The notes beneath the pieces were generated by a model that was not told the origin of the DNA, made no database searches, and saw only the letters and a program-made list of their open reading frames with translations. A DNA stretch of 37,817 bases from a virus: IMG/VR virus record IMGVR_UViG_3300008110_000159, positions 1 to 37,817 of that record, one strand, 5' to 3'. Shown here piece after piece: positions 1-9,070 of the stretch; the first letter of the stretch is position 1, and the number at the start of each line of letters is the position of its first letter. The position numbers were made by a program, and so were the translations under genes.

Positions 1-65
1 CTTCTGAAGTTACTGATGACATGCTTGACACAGCCCTTAGCTTTTGCTTTAACAATATAGTATAA
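1..65 (+). CDS. C-terminal end of an upstream gene (partial)
   Basis: The third frame is open from the left edge to a TAA at 63-65 and encodes a 20-residue tail (SEVTDDMLDTALSFCFNNIV). The other two forward frames carry stops here. The next gene starts six bases after this stop, the tight spacing seen across the window, so this is probably the last codons of the preceding gene in the same operon. In crAss-like phages the neighbours of such giant genes are other very large virion or RNA polymerase proteins, but nothing in these 20 residues can confirm that. Confidence 0.6.
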   Translation, partial: SEVTDDMLDTALSFCFNNIV

Positions 66-70
66 CCAAT

Positions 71-3000
71 ATGATAACATGTCCTAATCTTAGTAATCCT
101 ACTGTGAAAGCACAGTGGGATGCTATTGCTAATAACCCTGCTCTAGGTAATAGAGAAGCCATGCGTGAATTCATGGAAGCTGAAATGAATAACAGGCCTA
201 TTGGTACACCTGAACAGGTGATGGCTAAACTTGAAGCTAGGGAAGTAGTAAACCCTATAGCAAGTCATGACAAGTTTGTTGCAGATATGAAAAATATTAT
301 AGCTGCTAAGTCTAATGACCCTGTACTTACTGACCCAGATACACTCTACGGCTTTGCTTCCGTAGTACAACCTATTAATACTAAATCATTATCTGTTACT
401 GATAACAGTAACGGCCGTGCTATGGAAGTCTTAAACAAGCTTTCTGAGGCAACAGGCATTAATTACTCTTTCATTACACCGGAGGAAGCAGTAATCATCA
501 CTGCTAATTCCAAGAACCCATACACTATAGGTAGAGCACCCGCATTTTTCCACGGGGGCACTGTATACTTCATTAATGGTATGGTTAATACAGAACTTGC
601 TTTCCATGAATTTGCTCACCCAATTGTTCGCACTATACAACAGGACAACCCTGTTCTATTTGAAAAACTATATATGGACGCTATTAGAGCTGACCAGACT
701 CTTTTGGATGAAGCTATTGCAGAGTATCAAGATTTACAAAAGGCACTTGACAATGCTGTTGAAGATGAAGAGAAAGATGCTATCAGACTTAAGTTACAGA
801 AAGCTGTTGCGGAAGAAGTAATTGTTAAAGCACTTACTAGAGGAGCAATGCTTAAAGAAGCGGGTATTAAACCAAGCACTGGATTAGCTAAAGCACTTAA
901 CAATATATTAGCTGCTATTAAAAAGATGCTGAGGAGCGTCTTTGGCAATAAAGTAAATGTAGCCAAGTTGGATGAAACTACTTCACTTGACAAGCTTGCC
1001 GAGATGTTACATGCCGGCGGGAACTTTGTTATAAACACTGAGACTGTAAGCCAGGCGGATGTTGTTGCGTATAATCAAGACTTTCAAAATTATGTGAATG
1101 ATTTAAAGCAAGCTACTGAAGGTGACAAAGGCCAAGCTGTGATGGCTATGGCTAGAAGAATTTATGAAGGTGCTACTGATCAAATTGAAATGATTATGAA
1201 GAACAAGAATTATCAGGAGATGATTAACTTGTTTGCCGATCAATACAACCGTGGTGACTTACAGGAGATGCGTGCTAATGTATCCCGTTATGCCCGTGAG
1301 CTTGAGACCAAAGCTGAATCAATGATTGAAGATATCCAAAAGACTCAGAGTCAGGTACAATCTGTTGTAGGCGCTATGCTCCGTTTAAAAGTCATGATGA
1401 CTAAAATGGAAGAGCACTTGAATGAATTAAGAAAGGACGCTACTAATAGAGACAACGTACACAGAGCTTACTACTATGCACGAGTACTTGAGTATTGGCA
1501 AAAGTATATTTCTGAAGCTCAAGATATGATGATTAAAGCAGGTGCCAAATCTGATTCTCCAATGAATCAATTGCTTGGTAGTATAGAAACTTCTATGAAA
1601 ACTTCTGCTAAACACATCAACCAGATGAACAATGAAGGTATCTCTGATATCTTATGGGAACAATGGGAGAGCATGTCTAATAGAGCTGAAGAGTTATTTA
1701 AAGATAAGATTAAAAGATTAGAAGACCGGAACGCTAGCCAAGCTGCAATAAATAAAGAGTACGTTAAATTCTACGGTATGAATAAAGCTGATTATGAGCG
1801 TTACAAAATGCTTCAGGCTAAACAAGAATCAGGTCAGGATTTAACTTATGAAGAGAGTAAGGATTTAGAGATTGGTAAGAAAGCCAGCTTTGATGGTATA
1901 GTTATGTCTCGTGAAAAAGTTGCCCGTGCTATTCGTGGTGAGGGAGCAGATGCTAGATACATTGAGTCTTATTTTGAAGGATACCTTTATAGTAGTGACC
2001 CCGTAATTGGTGGCTTTGCTTTGTACTTTAAAAACAACATGACTGAGATGGAAGCTAGAGTACAATCTAGAGTTAGCGGCATGTCGGGAGCACTTAAAGA
2101 ATTAATTGATGATGCTGGCATAAACTTTTTAAAACCAGGAGAGCTTGGTAAAAAGATAGGCTTTGTGGATAAGTTTGGATACATTGATAAGAATGGGACT
2201 TTCCAACAAAAAGAAGTATGGGCAATGCTTAATCCTTACAAGGATTATAGATATGATGTTGATAGGTTTAACAATGAGTTAAAAGGTTTACGTGACCGTT
2301 ATAACAGAGACCGTAGTAAAGAGAACCAGGAAGCGTTTGCTGCTAAGCTTGCAGAGAAGAATGCTCACATGCGTAAATGGATGCAACAAGAATACGTTGA
2401 TGAGTACTATGAAAAAGATGACTTACTTGGTAAAGATGCATCAGATACTGTAGGACAAAGAGCTAAGTTCTTGAGAGATGAAATCTTTAATAGAATGGAG
2501 ATTATTAATCTTGCAGCTAATAGAGATGACCAGTTAGTAGATAACACTAAAGAGATGGACGATCTGTGGAAAGAGTACAATCAACTGTATTCCTCCTATT
2601 ACTTAAACGGACAAAAGAAAACAGGTGTTGATCTTGAAGTTGCCCAACGTTTACAACAACATAGAGATCTTACTCGCAAGTTCCATGAGTATAAACCTAG
2701 AACTGGTGTATATGAGAATGAACTAGCTAAGAAGGAACAACAGATCCGTGACAACTTAATCTCATTACAATATGAAGAAGGTACTGAAGAGTTTGATGAT
2801 CAGTTTGAAGCTTACCGTGATATGTGGATTAAAGCAAATACAGTTACTAAAATTAAACCTGAGTTTTATGAAATACGTTCAAAACTAATTGAGAATCTTA
2901 AAGAGATATTAGGAAGACCTGCAGCTAGACTTAGACAACAATTAAAAGATCTTGAGGCTAAAGGTATTAAAACCGCAGCTGACAGAGCGTTAAAAAAAGA

Positions 3001-5887
3001 CTTAGAAGATAAATTAGTCTCTGCTGATACTAAGGCTAAGAAGACTGATTTTACTGAATCATTTAAAACTATCTTGGACATTGCTTCTGGTTACAGAGAC
3101 AGTGATGGACAACCTATTGGTTCAGATATGCTTGATGAACGTAAGGCTGTTATCAAAGAAGCTCAAGAGGAGATGGAGAATGCACGTAATGAATGGGCTG
3201 GCTACTCAGGATTAACTCGTGACGAGATGGAGCTTTTAATTGATTTGTCTAAAAAGAAAAAAGAGAATGGTGAATTAGAACCAAATGAGTTTGAGAAGTT
3301 TAAAGAATTACTAAACAGGCAAGATTCACTAGGACTTACTAAGAATGAACGTGCTGAGATTACAGGCTTGTTTGGAGATCTTAGAGAGCTACAAACTAAA
3401 GACCCGACTACTTATTATGTTGATGCTATTAATCACTGGATGGATATAATAGACTCACAAGAAGTGTATGATGAATTAAACTTCAATGAGTTTAATGCAA
3501 GCAACATGGATAAGCTTTATAATCCGAGTGTATTAAGCAAGATGTTTGCTAAGAGTCCTGAGTTTGAAAAATGGTTTAAAGCAAATCACCTTGAGAAAAA
3601 TTATAGAGACAAAGATGCAAAGTCTGTAACAAGCTATGAAAGATTATATGTATGGAACATTATTAAACCTAATGACCCAAACATGTATGAGACAAAGCCG
3701 TCTCTTAAATACTTTACAAGAGTTGTAAAAAAAGAGTACAAGAATGGTTATGATAAAAACACAGGTGAAGTCAAATTAATAATAGGTGTACATAAAGATA
3801 ACAGAGGAGAGTGGTTACCTAAGCAAGATGTTAATTCACCTTATTACAACCAAGCTTACTTTGACTTACAAAAAAATGATCCTAAATTATTTAAACTTCT
3901 TGAGTTTCTTAAAGAAGAACATTTAAAATCACAGGACGGTCTTTCAAAACGTGGTAAGTTGTATTATGATTTCCCCCGCTACGGAATGAGTGGTTTAGAA
4001 GCTGCCCAAGCAAAAGGTATAAAAGGAACAGCTGCAGAAAAGCTTAGTCCTATTTCAGCTATGCTCACAAAGATTAAGCAATTTTTTACGGGAGCAATGG
4101 ATGAGCAGGGTAGTATTTATAACGCGGATATGGCTAACGAGTTGGTTAGAGCTGATGGTTTTAATGACCAGATAGAGAACATACCAATGCAAGGCTTATT
4201 TAATCTAGAACTTAAAGATACTTCAACAGATGTTATAAGTGGTATACTACGTTATATCTATAACGCTGAACACCACAAACAGTTGGTTAAAATGAATCCT
4301 ATTGCTCAAGGTTTAAAGAACTTGCTTGAAGATCCTAATAATAAACTTAAGGAACTAGATAAAATTAACCGTTCAAACTTTATAAACTTTGGTGCTACAA
4401 CTTACGCTAACAAGAAAGGTAAGTATATCCGTAAGGATGCAATTGCCCAGTATTATGAACGTGACTTTCAGGGCCAGTCTATAACAGGATTTGGTAAAGA
4501 TATACCATGGATACAGAATGTACAGAGACACTTGTTTGGTAAAGCAGCGTTTTCCTTCTTTGCCTTTAACATACCATCTGCTTTGAAGAACATGTTTACT
4601 AAAAAGTTTCAGAGTTTAATACTTGCTTCAGCAGGTAATGATCTTACAGTAAGTACCTTGTTTAAGGGAGAATCTTGGTCAATGAAATACATGATGAAGC
4701 TTAGTGGTTCTGATATCTATGCTAAGGGGCCTAAGTCACTGGAGCATCAGATAGGTGAGATATTTGATCCAAGCCCTAATAGATTTCAAGAAAAGTTTCA
4801 TGAGTCAATCACAAGAACATTTGCAAAAGATGTAGTGAGTACGGGTTGGTTTTATAACTTCCGTAAATGGACTGAGGTACAAGCAACCATGCAAACATTT
4901 GCTGGCATGATGTTCAAGAAGAAAATACCTATGGGTAATCAGATGATTGATTATATGGATGCATGGGAACTTAATGCTCAGGGTAAGATACAACTTAAAG
5001 CGGGTATTGATCCTACGTGGGGTATTACGTATGATGAAGAAGGTAACATGAGTGTAGGTGCTGAATTTAAAGCATTTAAAAATAAAGTTGGTGCTGTTAA
5101 TACAAAACTGGATGGAGCTTTTGCTAAGCTTGATCAGCCTTTGATGCAACGTCTTATAGCATTTAGATTTGTGCAGTTCCTTAAAAAGCATATGATCACA
5201 ATGAGTATTAACAGGTTTGGAAGAAACCGTATGGCTCCAGGATATGGTCAGGAAGATGAAGGTTACTATGTGCAAGCTGTTAAGTCTTTACTTGGGGCTA
5301 TTAAGAATAGAAACATAAATGATATGACTAGAGAAGATAGAGCAGCTTGGATGAGAATTATTACTGAAGTTGGTGTGCTTTATTTAATGGGTCTATTAAT
5401 GGGACCTTTATTTGGATGGGATGAAGACGATGAAGATAGATACAAGAAGCTACGTGAAAAGAGTGGTAAAATGACAATACCTTTCTTAGCTGATGAAGAG
5501 CCTGGACAAGAATTTAACTTAGCAGGTTTCATGGAACTGCATGCTATGAATCAAATGCTTCAGATCCGTTCAGAGAATGAGCAGTTTATTCCATGGCCAG
5601 GTATGGGTCTTGATAACTTATCAACTGTTGTGGATCTTAAGTCATTAGCCTTTGGACCAACAACAGATACATGGCAACGTATAGGAACTGACCTGGTTAA
5701 TATATGGGAAGGTAATGAACGTCAGTTTTATAAACGCCGTAGTGGTCCATTCAACTGGTCACAACAAGGCGGTCGTCAGATATGGGCCCATATAGGTAAG
5801 ATGTTTGGTGTAACAGGTTCTAACATCTCACCAGGTGATATGATTACAAACTGGGATAAGGCACAAAACATGTCTGCCAAGAGATAA
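71..5887 (+). CDS. Giant multidomain virion-type protein with zincin (HExxH) motif, 1938 aa
   Basis: This very long ORF starts at the first ATG after the upstream stop and ends at TAA. Near the N-terminus, residues 179-183 read HEFAH, an HExxH zinc-protease signature. About 65 residues later an AEEVIVKAL segment (around 247-255) could supply the third glutamate ligand, as in zincins of polyvalent phage proteins. A basic amphipathic helix follows (about 276-293). The middle 1000 residues are highly charged, helical and probably coiled coil. Near residues 1762-1780 is one hydrophobic membrane-like segment (GVLYLMGLLMGPLFG) followed by an acidic patch. Size, layout and position at the end of the + strand block resemble the giant capsid-cargo or ejected proteins of crAss-like phages and podophages. 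No RNA polymerase catalytic motif (DxDxD type) was seen, so it is probably not the catalytic polymerase subunit. A virion role is inference; the metal-binding motif is seen directly. Confidence 0.85.
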   Translation: MITCPNLSNPTVKAQWDAIANNPALGNREAMREFMEAEMNNRPIGTPEQVMAKLEAREVVNPIASHDKFVADMKNIIAAKSNDPVLTDPDTLYGFASVVQPINTKSLSVTDNSNGRAMEVLNKLSEATGINYSFITPEEAVIITANSKNPYTIGRAPAFFHGGTVYFINGMVNTELAFHEFAHPIVRTIQQDNPVLFEKLYMDAIRADQTLLDEAIAEYQDLQKALDNAVEDEEKDAIRLKLQKAVAEEVIVKALTRGAMLKEAGIKPSTGLAKALNNILAAIKKMLRSVFGNKVNVAKLDETTSLDKLAEMLHAGGNFVINTETVSQADVVAYNQDFQNYVNDLKQATEGDKGQAVMAMARRIYEGATDQIEMIMKNKNYQEMINLFADQYNRGDLQEMRANVSRYARELETKAESMIEDIQKTQSQVQSVVGAMLRLKVMMTKMEEHLNELRKDATNRDNVHRAYYYARVLEYWQKYISEAQDMMIKAGAKSDSPMNQLLGSIETSMKTSAKHINQMNNEGISDILWEQWESMSNRAEELFKDKIKRLEDRNASQAAINKEYVKFYGMNKADYERYKMLQAKQESGQDLTYEESKDLEIGKKASFDGIVMSREKVARAIRGEGADARYIESYFEGYLYSSDPVIGGFALYFKNNMTEMEARVQSRVSGMSGALKELIDDAGINFLKPGELGKKIGFVDKFGYIDKNGTFQQKEVWAMLNPYKDYRYDVDRFNNELKGLRDRYNRDRSKENQEAFAAKLAEKNAHMRKWMQQEYVDEYYEKDDLLGKDASDTVGQRAKFLRDEIFNRMEIINLAANRDDQLVDNTKEMDDLWKEYNQLYSSYYLNGQKKTGVDLEVAQRLQQHRDLTRKFHEYKPRTGVYENELAKKEQQIRDNLISLQYEEGTEEFDDQFEAYRDMWIKANTVTKIKPEFYEIRSKLIENLKEILGRPAARLRQQLKDLEAKGIKTAADRALKKDLEDKLVSADTKAKKTDFTESFKTILDIASGYRDSDGQPIGSDMLDERKAVIKEAQEEMENARNEWAGYSGLTRDEMELLIDLSKKKKENGELEPNEFEKFKELLNRQDSLGLTKNERAEITGLFGDLRELQTKDPTTYYVDAINHWMDIIDSQEVYDELNFNEFNASNMDKLYNPSVLSKMFAKSPEFEKWFKANHLEKNYRDKDAKSVTSYERLYVWNIIKPNDPNMYETKPSLKYFTRVVKKEYKNGYDKNTGEVKLIIGVHKDNRGEWLPKQDVNSPYYNQAYFDLQKNDPKLFKLLEFLKEEHLKSQDGLSKRGKLYYDFPRYGMSGLEAAQAKGIKGTAAEKLSPISAMLTKIKQFFTGAMDEQGSIYNADMANELVRADGFNDQIENIPMQGLFNLELKDTSTDVISGILRYIYNAEHHKQLVKMNPIAQGLKNLLEDPNNKLKELDKINRSNFINFGATTYANKKGKYIRKDAIAQYYERDFQGQSITGFGKDIPWIQNVQRHLFGKAAFSFFAFNIPSALKNMFTKKFQSLILASAGNDLTVSTLFKGESWSMKYMMKLSGSDIYAKGPKSLEHQIGEIFDPSPNRFQEKFHESITRTFAKDVVSTGWFYNFRKWTEVQATMQTFAGMMFKKKIPMGNQMIDYMDAWELNAQGKIQLKAGIDPTWGITYDEEGNMSVGAEFKAFKNKVGAVNTKLDGAFAKLDQPLMQRLIAFRFVQFLKKHMITMSINRFGRNRMAPGYGQEDEGYYVQAVKSLLGAIKNRNINDMTREDRAAWMRIITEVGVLYLMGLLMGPLFGWDEDDEDRYKKLREKSGKMTIPFLADEEPGQEFNLAGFMELHAMNQMLQIRSENEQFIPWPGMGLDNLSTVVDLKSLAFGPTTDTWQRIGTDLVNIWEGNERQFYKRRSGPFNWSQQGGRQIWAHIGKMFGVTGSNISPGDMITNWDKAQNMSAKR

Positions 5888-5912
5888 CTCAACATCTAGT
5901 TGGAAAAAAAAA

Positions 5913-5934
5913 GGAGAACCCCGTAAGGTTCTCC
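5913..5934. terminator. Bidirectional hairpin terminator between convergent blocks
   Basis: A perfect 8-bp stem (GGAGAACC/GGTTCTCC) with loop CCGTAA lies between the convergent stops at 5887 and 5958. Nine A residues (5904-5912) precede it, so on the minus strand the hairpin is followed by a T9 tract, a textbook intrinsic terminator for the leftward block. The + strand side has only a weak T-rich tail, so it may be less efficient for the giant gene. Confidence 0.9.
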
Positions 5935-5957
5935 TCTATAATCTAACTTTGTACCCC

Positions 5958-6593
5958 TCAACTTGTCCGAGAGGATAGGTCTTGATTAATAATCCACAAC
6001 AGAGTTTTCTTGTTCTGCGGCTTCAATATCTTATCAAGTGTTAGCATTGCATTATTTGATACAGCGGGACAACCCCAACCTTCAGGTACACCATTTGGGT
6101 ACACTTCATTGTCTGGTACATCATCCCAACTATGTAATACTATAGTTCTCTTTTCTGCATTCCGGTTTGTGTTTTCTAAACCCTGCAGAGTATACTTTAT
6201 ATGTATTCCCCAATTACTATAACCGCGTTCATTTATATAGTACTTACCTATAGATGAACAGTGACTATCAAACGCATTGCTAACTGTGGCATTGGTTTTT
6301 GATTGGTCTAAACCCCATGGATTGTTTGCACAACCATGGCTAACCGTGAAGCTGTGAGTTACTTCATTTTTATTAAAGTCCCAAACATATAATCTATTAA
6401 GACCTGAGTGTATACTCAGATCTATTAAGATATAAAAGTCAGTGTTGACTTTATGTTTGGTACAATAATCTTTGGCTTTTTGTGAATAAGCTCTAGTGTT
6501 GTCATTATGTTTAGCCACTTCTGTTTTCACAGGAGCATTGCAATTTACCATAAACATAACACACACTATGCTCAGATAAATCTTTCTTAGCAT
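5958..6593 (-). CDS. Lipoprotein murein L,D-transpeptidase-like (YkuD_2 family) protein
   Basis: The 211-aa product starts with a signal peptide and a lipobox-like FMVNC, so it is probably a lipoprotein anchored at Cys18. The core carries SHGCANNPWG, then NWGIHIKYTLQG, VLHSWDDVP and finally GVPEGWGCPAVSN. The last resembles the catalytic S-x-G-C-P-A-V-S motif of the murein L,D-transpeptidase catalytic domain family (YkuD_2), with the cysteine as nucleophile and HSW as the histidine motif. Such enzymes act on tetrapeptide stems of peptidoglycan. In a phage the likely jobs are cell-wall hydrolysis for lysis or wall remodelling during infection. It is the last gene of the leftward block, directly before the terminator, and ends in TGA. 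Family is fairly sure; the role is inference. Confidence 0.8.
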   Translation of the reverse strand: MLRKIYLSIVCVMFMVNCNAPVKTEVAKHNDNTRAYSQKAKDYCTKHKVNTDFYILIDLSIHSGLNRLYVWDFNKNEVTHSFTVSHGCANNPWGLDQSKTNATVSNAFDSHCSSIGKYYINERGYSNWGIHIKYTLQGLENTNRNAEKRTIVLHSWDDVPDNEVYPNGVPEGWGCPAVSNNAMLTLDKILKPQNKKTLLWIINQDLSSRTS

Positions 6594-6595
6594 AA

Positions 6596-6988
6596 TTAAC
6601 TTTTATTAGTAGAGAGTATTTTATTAATATCAGGCTGGGAGTATCCCGGGCCCTTTTGGATCTTGCCATCTTCTCTAAAGATAGGCTTACCGTCTGATCC
6701 TAACTTGCTCATGTTGCTACGTTGAATCTCACTAAAGACTTCTTCAATCTTGTGTTGAAGACCGTGCTTTAATATAGTTCCACATAGAATGTATAACTGA
6801 TCACCTAGTGCATCAGCTATCTCAACTAAGTCTCCGTTCCAACAAGCTTCCTTGTATTCATCATTTTCTTCAGCCATTAAATTATACCGGAGCAAAAATT
6901 CATTCTCAGGTAATAATCTTGGCTCTGTTCCATTCTCTTGTAAGAATACTTTGTGAAATTCTTCCACGGCTTTTAATTGTTCTTGCAT
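6596..6988 (-). CDS. MazG-like nucleoside triphosphate pyrophosphohydrolase
   Basis: The 130-aa helical protein contains AEENDEYKEA (around 36-45) and EIADALGDQLYILCGTILKHG (in two parts around 56-76), the EExxE and ExxD metal-binding helices of all-alpha NTP pyrophosphohydrolases. The following IEEVFSEIQRSNMSKL is typical of phage members, which end with a SNMSKL segment. The reaction is NTP or dNTP to NMP plus PPi. Its start overlaps the stop of the kinase gene upstream (TAATG), so the two are probably co-translated. Together they would adjust nucleotide pools. MazG-like phage proteins have also been linked to lowering host alarmone levels, but nothing here distinguishes these roles. Confidence 0.82.
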   Translation of the reverse strand: MQEQLKAVEEFHKVFLQENGTEPRLLPENEFLLRYNLMAEENDEYKEACWNGDLVEIADALGDQLYILCGTILKHGLQHKIEEVFSEIQRSNMSKLGSDGKPIFREDGKIQKGPGYSQPDINKILSTNKS

Positions 6989-7710
6989 TATATTATGTTG
7001 TTTAGGGTTAATATGTCTTTTACTTTGTCTATCAAATCTGATATACTACCATTGTTGTCTATCACATAATCAAATTCATGATTGTCAAGAGCTGTTTCTG
7101 AAGGGTGTTCTGTGAAAGCATCCCTACTTAACAAGTGAGTTTCTCCAGTTTTAGAGTGAGTAATAGGAAATCCTTTTCTATTAACTCTAATAGTGATACC
7201 ACCTTTAGATTTTACAGCATCCATCTCATTAGGAAATCTCATGTCTGTGATAATCCAATTAGGAAGTTTATAATGTATCTCTGATTTATTATTTAAAAAG
7301 TGTTCATTGAAAAGCTCATCCATGCTTTTATTAGGAGTAAGATGATAATCAGCCATCAAAGCATTAACCCATACATTTTCATGTAAACCATTTCTCATAG
7401 CCTCTGTACCTAGTTTTTGAAGTAACTCTCTATAAGTTATTCCCCATTCTGGGCCCATCTCTCGTTTCTTAAAATCTTGGTCTTCTAGTTGCTCTAAGGT
7501 TGCTCCTGTTAGTATAGAAGCAATCTGTTTAAGCTTACCTGCAAACTTCTTAATTTCCCAGTTACTGTGAGTATCTAATAAGTAATGTTCTTTATTTATC
7601 CAGTCTTGAACAAAGTATTTTGTAGTATTCTCATCTAACATTAAATATTGAATGATTCTACCTACTGTATCTTTACCAGAGCCTATTTTTCCATTAATCC
7701 CTATTATCAT
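6988..7710 (-). CDS. Deoxynucleoside monophosphate kinase-like protein
   Basis: The 240-aa protein begins MIIGINGKIGSGKDT, with a P-loop at residues 7-15, as in phage dNMP kinases of the T4 gp1 type and adenylate-kinase-like enzymes. Further on are RELLQKLGTEAMRNGLHENVW and NWIITDMRFPNEMDAVKSKG, matching the family pattern (LGTE..R...WV.., D.RFPNE), then THLLSRDAFTEHPSE and a DYVIDNNGS tail. The product would phosphorylate dNMPs for replication. The upstream gene overlaps by ATGA and the downstream one by TAATG, placing it in a tightly coupled nucleotide-metabolism pair. Confidence 0.85.
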   Translation of the reverse strand: MIIGINGKIGSGKDTVGRIIQYLMLDENTTKYFVQDWINKEHYLLDTHSNWEIKKFAGKLKQIASILTGATLEQLEDQDFKKREMGPEWGITYRELLQKLGTEAMRNGLHENVWVNALMADYHLTPNKSMDELFNEHFLNNKSEIHYKLPNWIITDMRFPNEMDAVKSKGGITIRVNRKGFPITHSKTGETHLLSRDAFTEHPSETALDNHEFDYVIDNNGSISDLIDKVKDILTLNNII

Positions 7711-7949
7711 AATTCTTTTTTCTTTCTAAGTGAATTAATCATTCCTTCAATTTCAATTAACAACTCAGCGGGCATACCTTCCTTTTCTTCTGTGGTTAAT
7801 TCAACCAACTGAATTTGCTCATCATACTTACATAATGATAAACAGTTTATACATATCATCAAGTTCCCTGGAGAGGGTATATCTCCAGGGTCTTTCATTG
7901 ATGTGTAATTTGCTATTACTGCTTTGCAGTGTGGGCACGTTACTTCCAT
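7707..7949 (-). CDS. Small zinc-ribbon protein, 80 aa
   Basis: An N-terminal CPHC (residues 5-8) and a later CINCLSLC (about 33-40) form a four-cysteine zinc ribbon. The C-terminal half is acidic and helical (TTEEKEGMPAELLIEIEGMI) and ends in a basic RKKKEL. It overlaps the kinase start by ATGA and its own start touches the stop of the DUF932-like gene, so it is translationally coupled to both. Function is not recognised; small zinc ribbons of phages often bind nucleic acid or host transcription factors. Confidence 0.75.
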   Translation of the reverse strand: MEVTCPHCKAVIANYTSMKDPGDIPSPGNLMICINCLSLCKYDEQIQLVELTTEEKEGMPAELLIEIEGMINSLRKKKEL

Positions 7950-9067
7950 TATAAATCTAAATTGATATTAGTAATCATTGATGCATCAGCACACTTGCTA
8001 CACAATTGGCCATCATTCCATACAGCCTCTGCTCCTTGCATCTCGTTACAAGATACACAAGGCCAACCTTCATCTTCTGAATCATCTTCTCCTACTAAAG
8101 CTGAAAACAATTCAATAACAGTTCCTGATACAAGCTCTTCTTCTAATCCAACAACGTCTTCTTGAGCAACTCTAATCTCTAAAGGTTCATTAAATACAGC
8201 TTGGATTTCTGCAGTCTTTGGTTCATCATCCCAAGGCGCTGGTTCTACAACTTGTTCTGCTTCAACTTCTGCTATTACATCTAGTATAGTGATTTGATTA
8301 CTTATTACTTCCGGTTCATTTTCATTTAAAACGTCATCCTGTTTTGTATTAACAAGCATGAACTCTTTTTCTAAGAAGTTGTGAGATATAATCTGCTGAT
8401 CCATCCAAGTCCTAGGGTGTGCTTTTTGTAAAGCGATCAGTATTGCATGGTACATATACCATACAGTATTTGATTCACCATTGATAGCATAGCTAGACTT
8501 CTTATATTGAGTTCCGATTATTGACATCTGCTCACTTGTAAACAACTCGTGTTCAAAATACATCCTGCCTGTTAACTCAGCACGTATCTTACTAGTCAAT
8601 ACTAGGTTTAACATTTTGTCTTTCTGAATAAGCAAATCTTTAAAATACTCCTCAGCGTTTATTAACTGATTATCAATTGTACTTAGTACATCACTGTCAG
8701 CATCACCCGTATGCTTACGGGCATAAGTACCCATGTTACCACTAATAATAGATGCTAGTGATTCATGTACATAACCACCAACACAGCATTTGAATCTCAT
8801 GCTCTTATCATAAGAATTACTCCATGTAAACAACATGCCGATATCCGGATCATCACCATATTTCAGGTGATAAATACCTTGTGCAATCTTTGCGTCTAAG
8901 TTGCACTTATAGAACTCACGTTCTATTTCAAATCCCATCTTCTCAAGGGTTTGCTCTGTTCTTTCTATTACATCTTTGTGAGGAACCACAGTATATGTAT
9001 CTGTGGTCTCAGGTAAAGGAGCATTGATTAAATACTCCTTTGTTGTCATGCTTGGTCTTTTACTCAT
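7949..9067 (-). CDS. DUF932-like phage/plasmid protein with C-terminal zinc ribbon
   Basis: The first 250 residues show features of DUF932-type phage and plasmid proteins: TYTVVPHKDVIERTEQTLEK near the start, a FTWSNSYDKSMRFKCCVGG segment where relatives have NSxDKS...G..VFVCDN, and ARKHTGDADSDV (RKHT). Residues about 255-335 are an acidic, low-complexity linker. Near the end, CVSCNEM and CSKCAD form a C4 zinc ribbon, an unusual addition that probably mediates nucleic acid or protein contact. The gene sits between DNA polymerase and nucleotide enzymes. The biochemical role of DUF932 is not established; the assignment rests on motif resemblance. Confidence 0.6.
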   Translation of the reverse strand: MSKRPSMTTKEYLINAPLPETTDTYTVVPHKDVIERTEQTLEKMGFEIEREFYKCNLDAKIAQGIYHLKYGDDPDIGMLFTWSNSYDKSMRFKCCVGGYVHESLASIISGNMGTYARKHTGDADSDVLSTIDNQLINAEEYFKDLLIQKDKMLNLVLTSKIRAELTGRMYFEHELFTSEQMSIIGTQYKKSSYAINGESNTVWYMYHAILIALQKAHPRTWMDQQIISHNFLEKEFMLVNTKQDDVLNENEPEVISNQITILDVIAEVEAEQVVEPAPWDDEPKTAEIQAVFNEPLEIRVAQEDVVGLEEELVSGTVIELFSALVGEDDSEDEGWPCVSCNEMQGAEAVWNDGQLCSKCADASMITNINLDL

Positions 9068-9070
9068 ATC

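Noticed and set aside
727-1038. 103-codon antisense frame with hydrophobic residues
   Set aside because: Antisense of Lys/Glu/Ala-rich helical coding sequence gives Leu/Ser-rich frames. It lies wholly within the giant gene.
4805-5275. 156-codon open frame antisense to the giant gene
   Set aside because: It is a shadow of the real + strand gene. The composition is unlike protein-coding sequence and there is no supporting start context.
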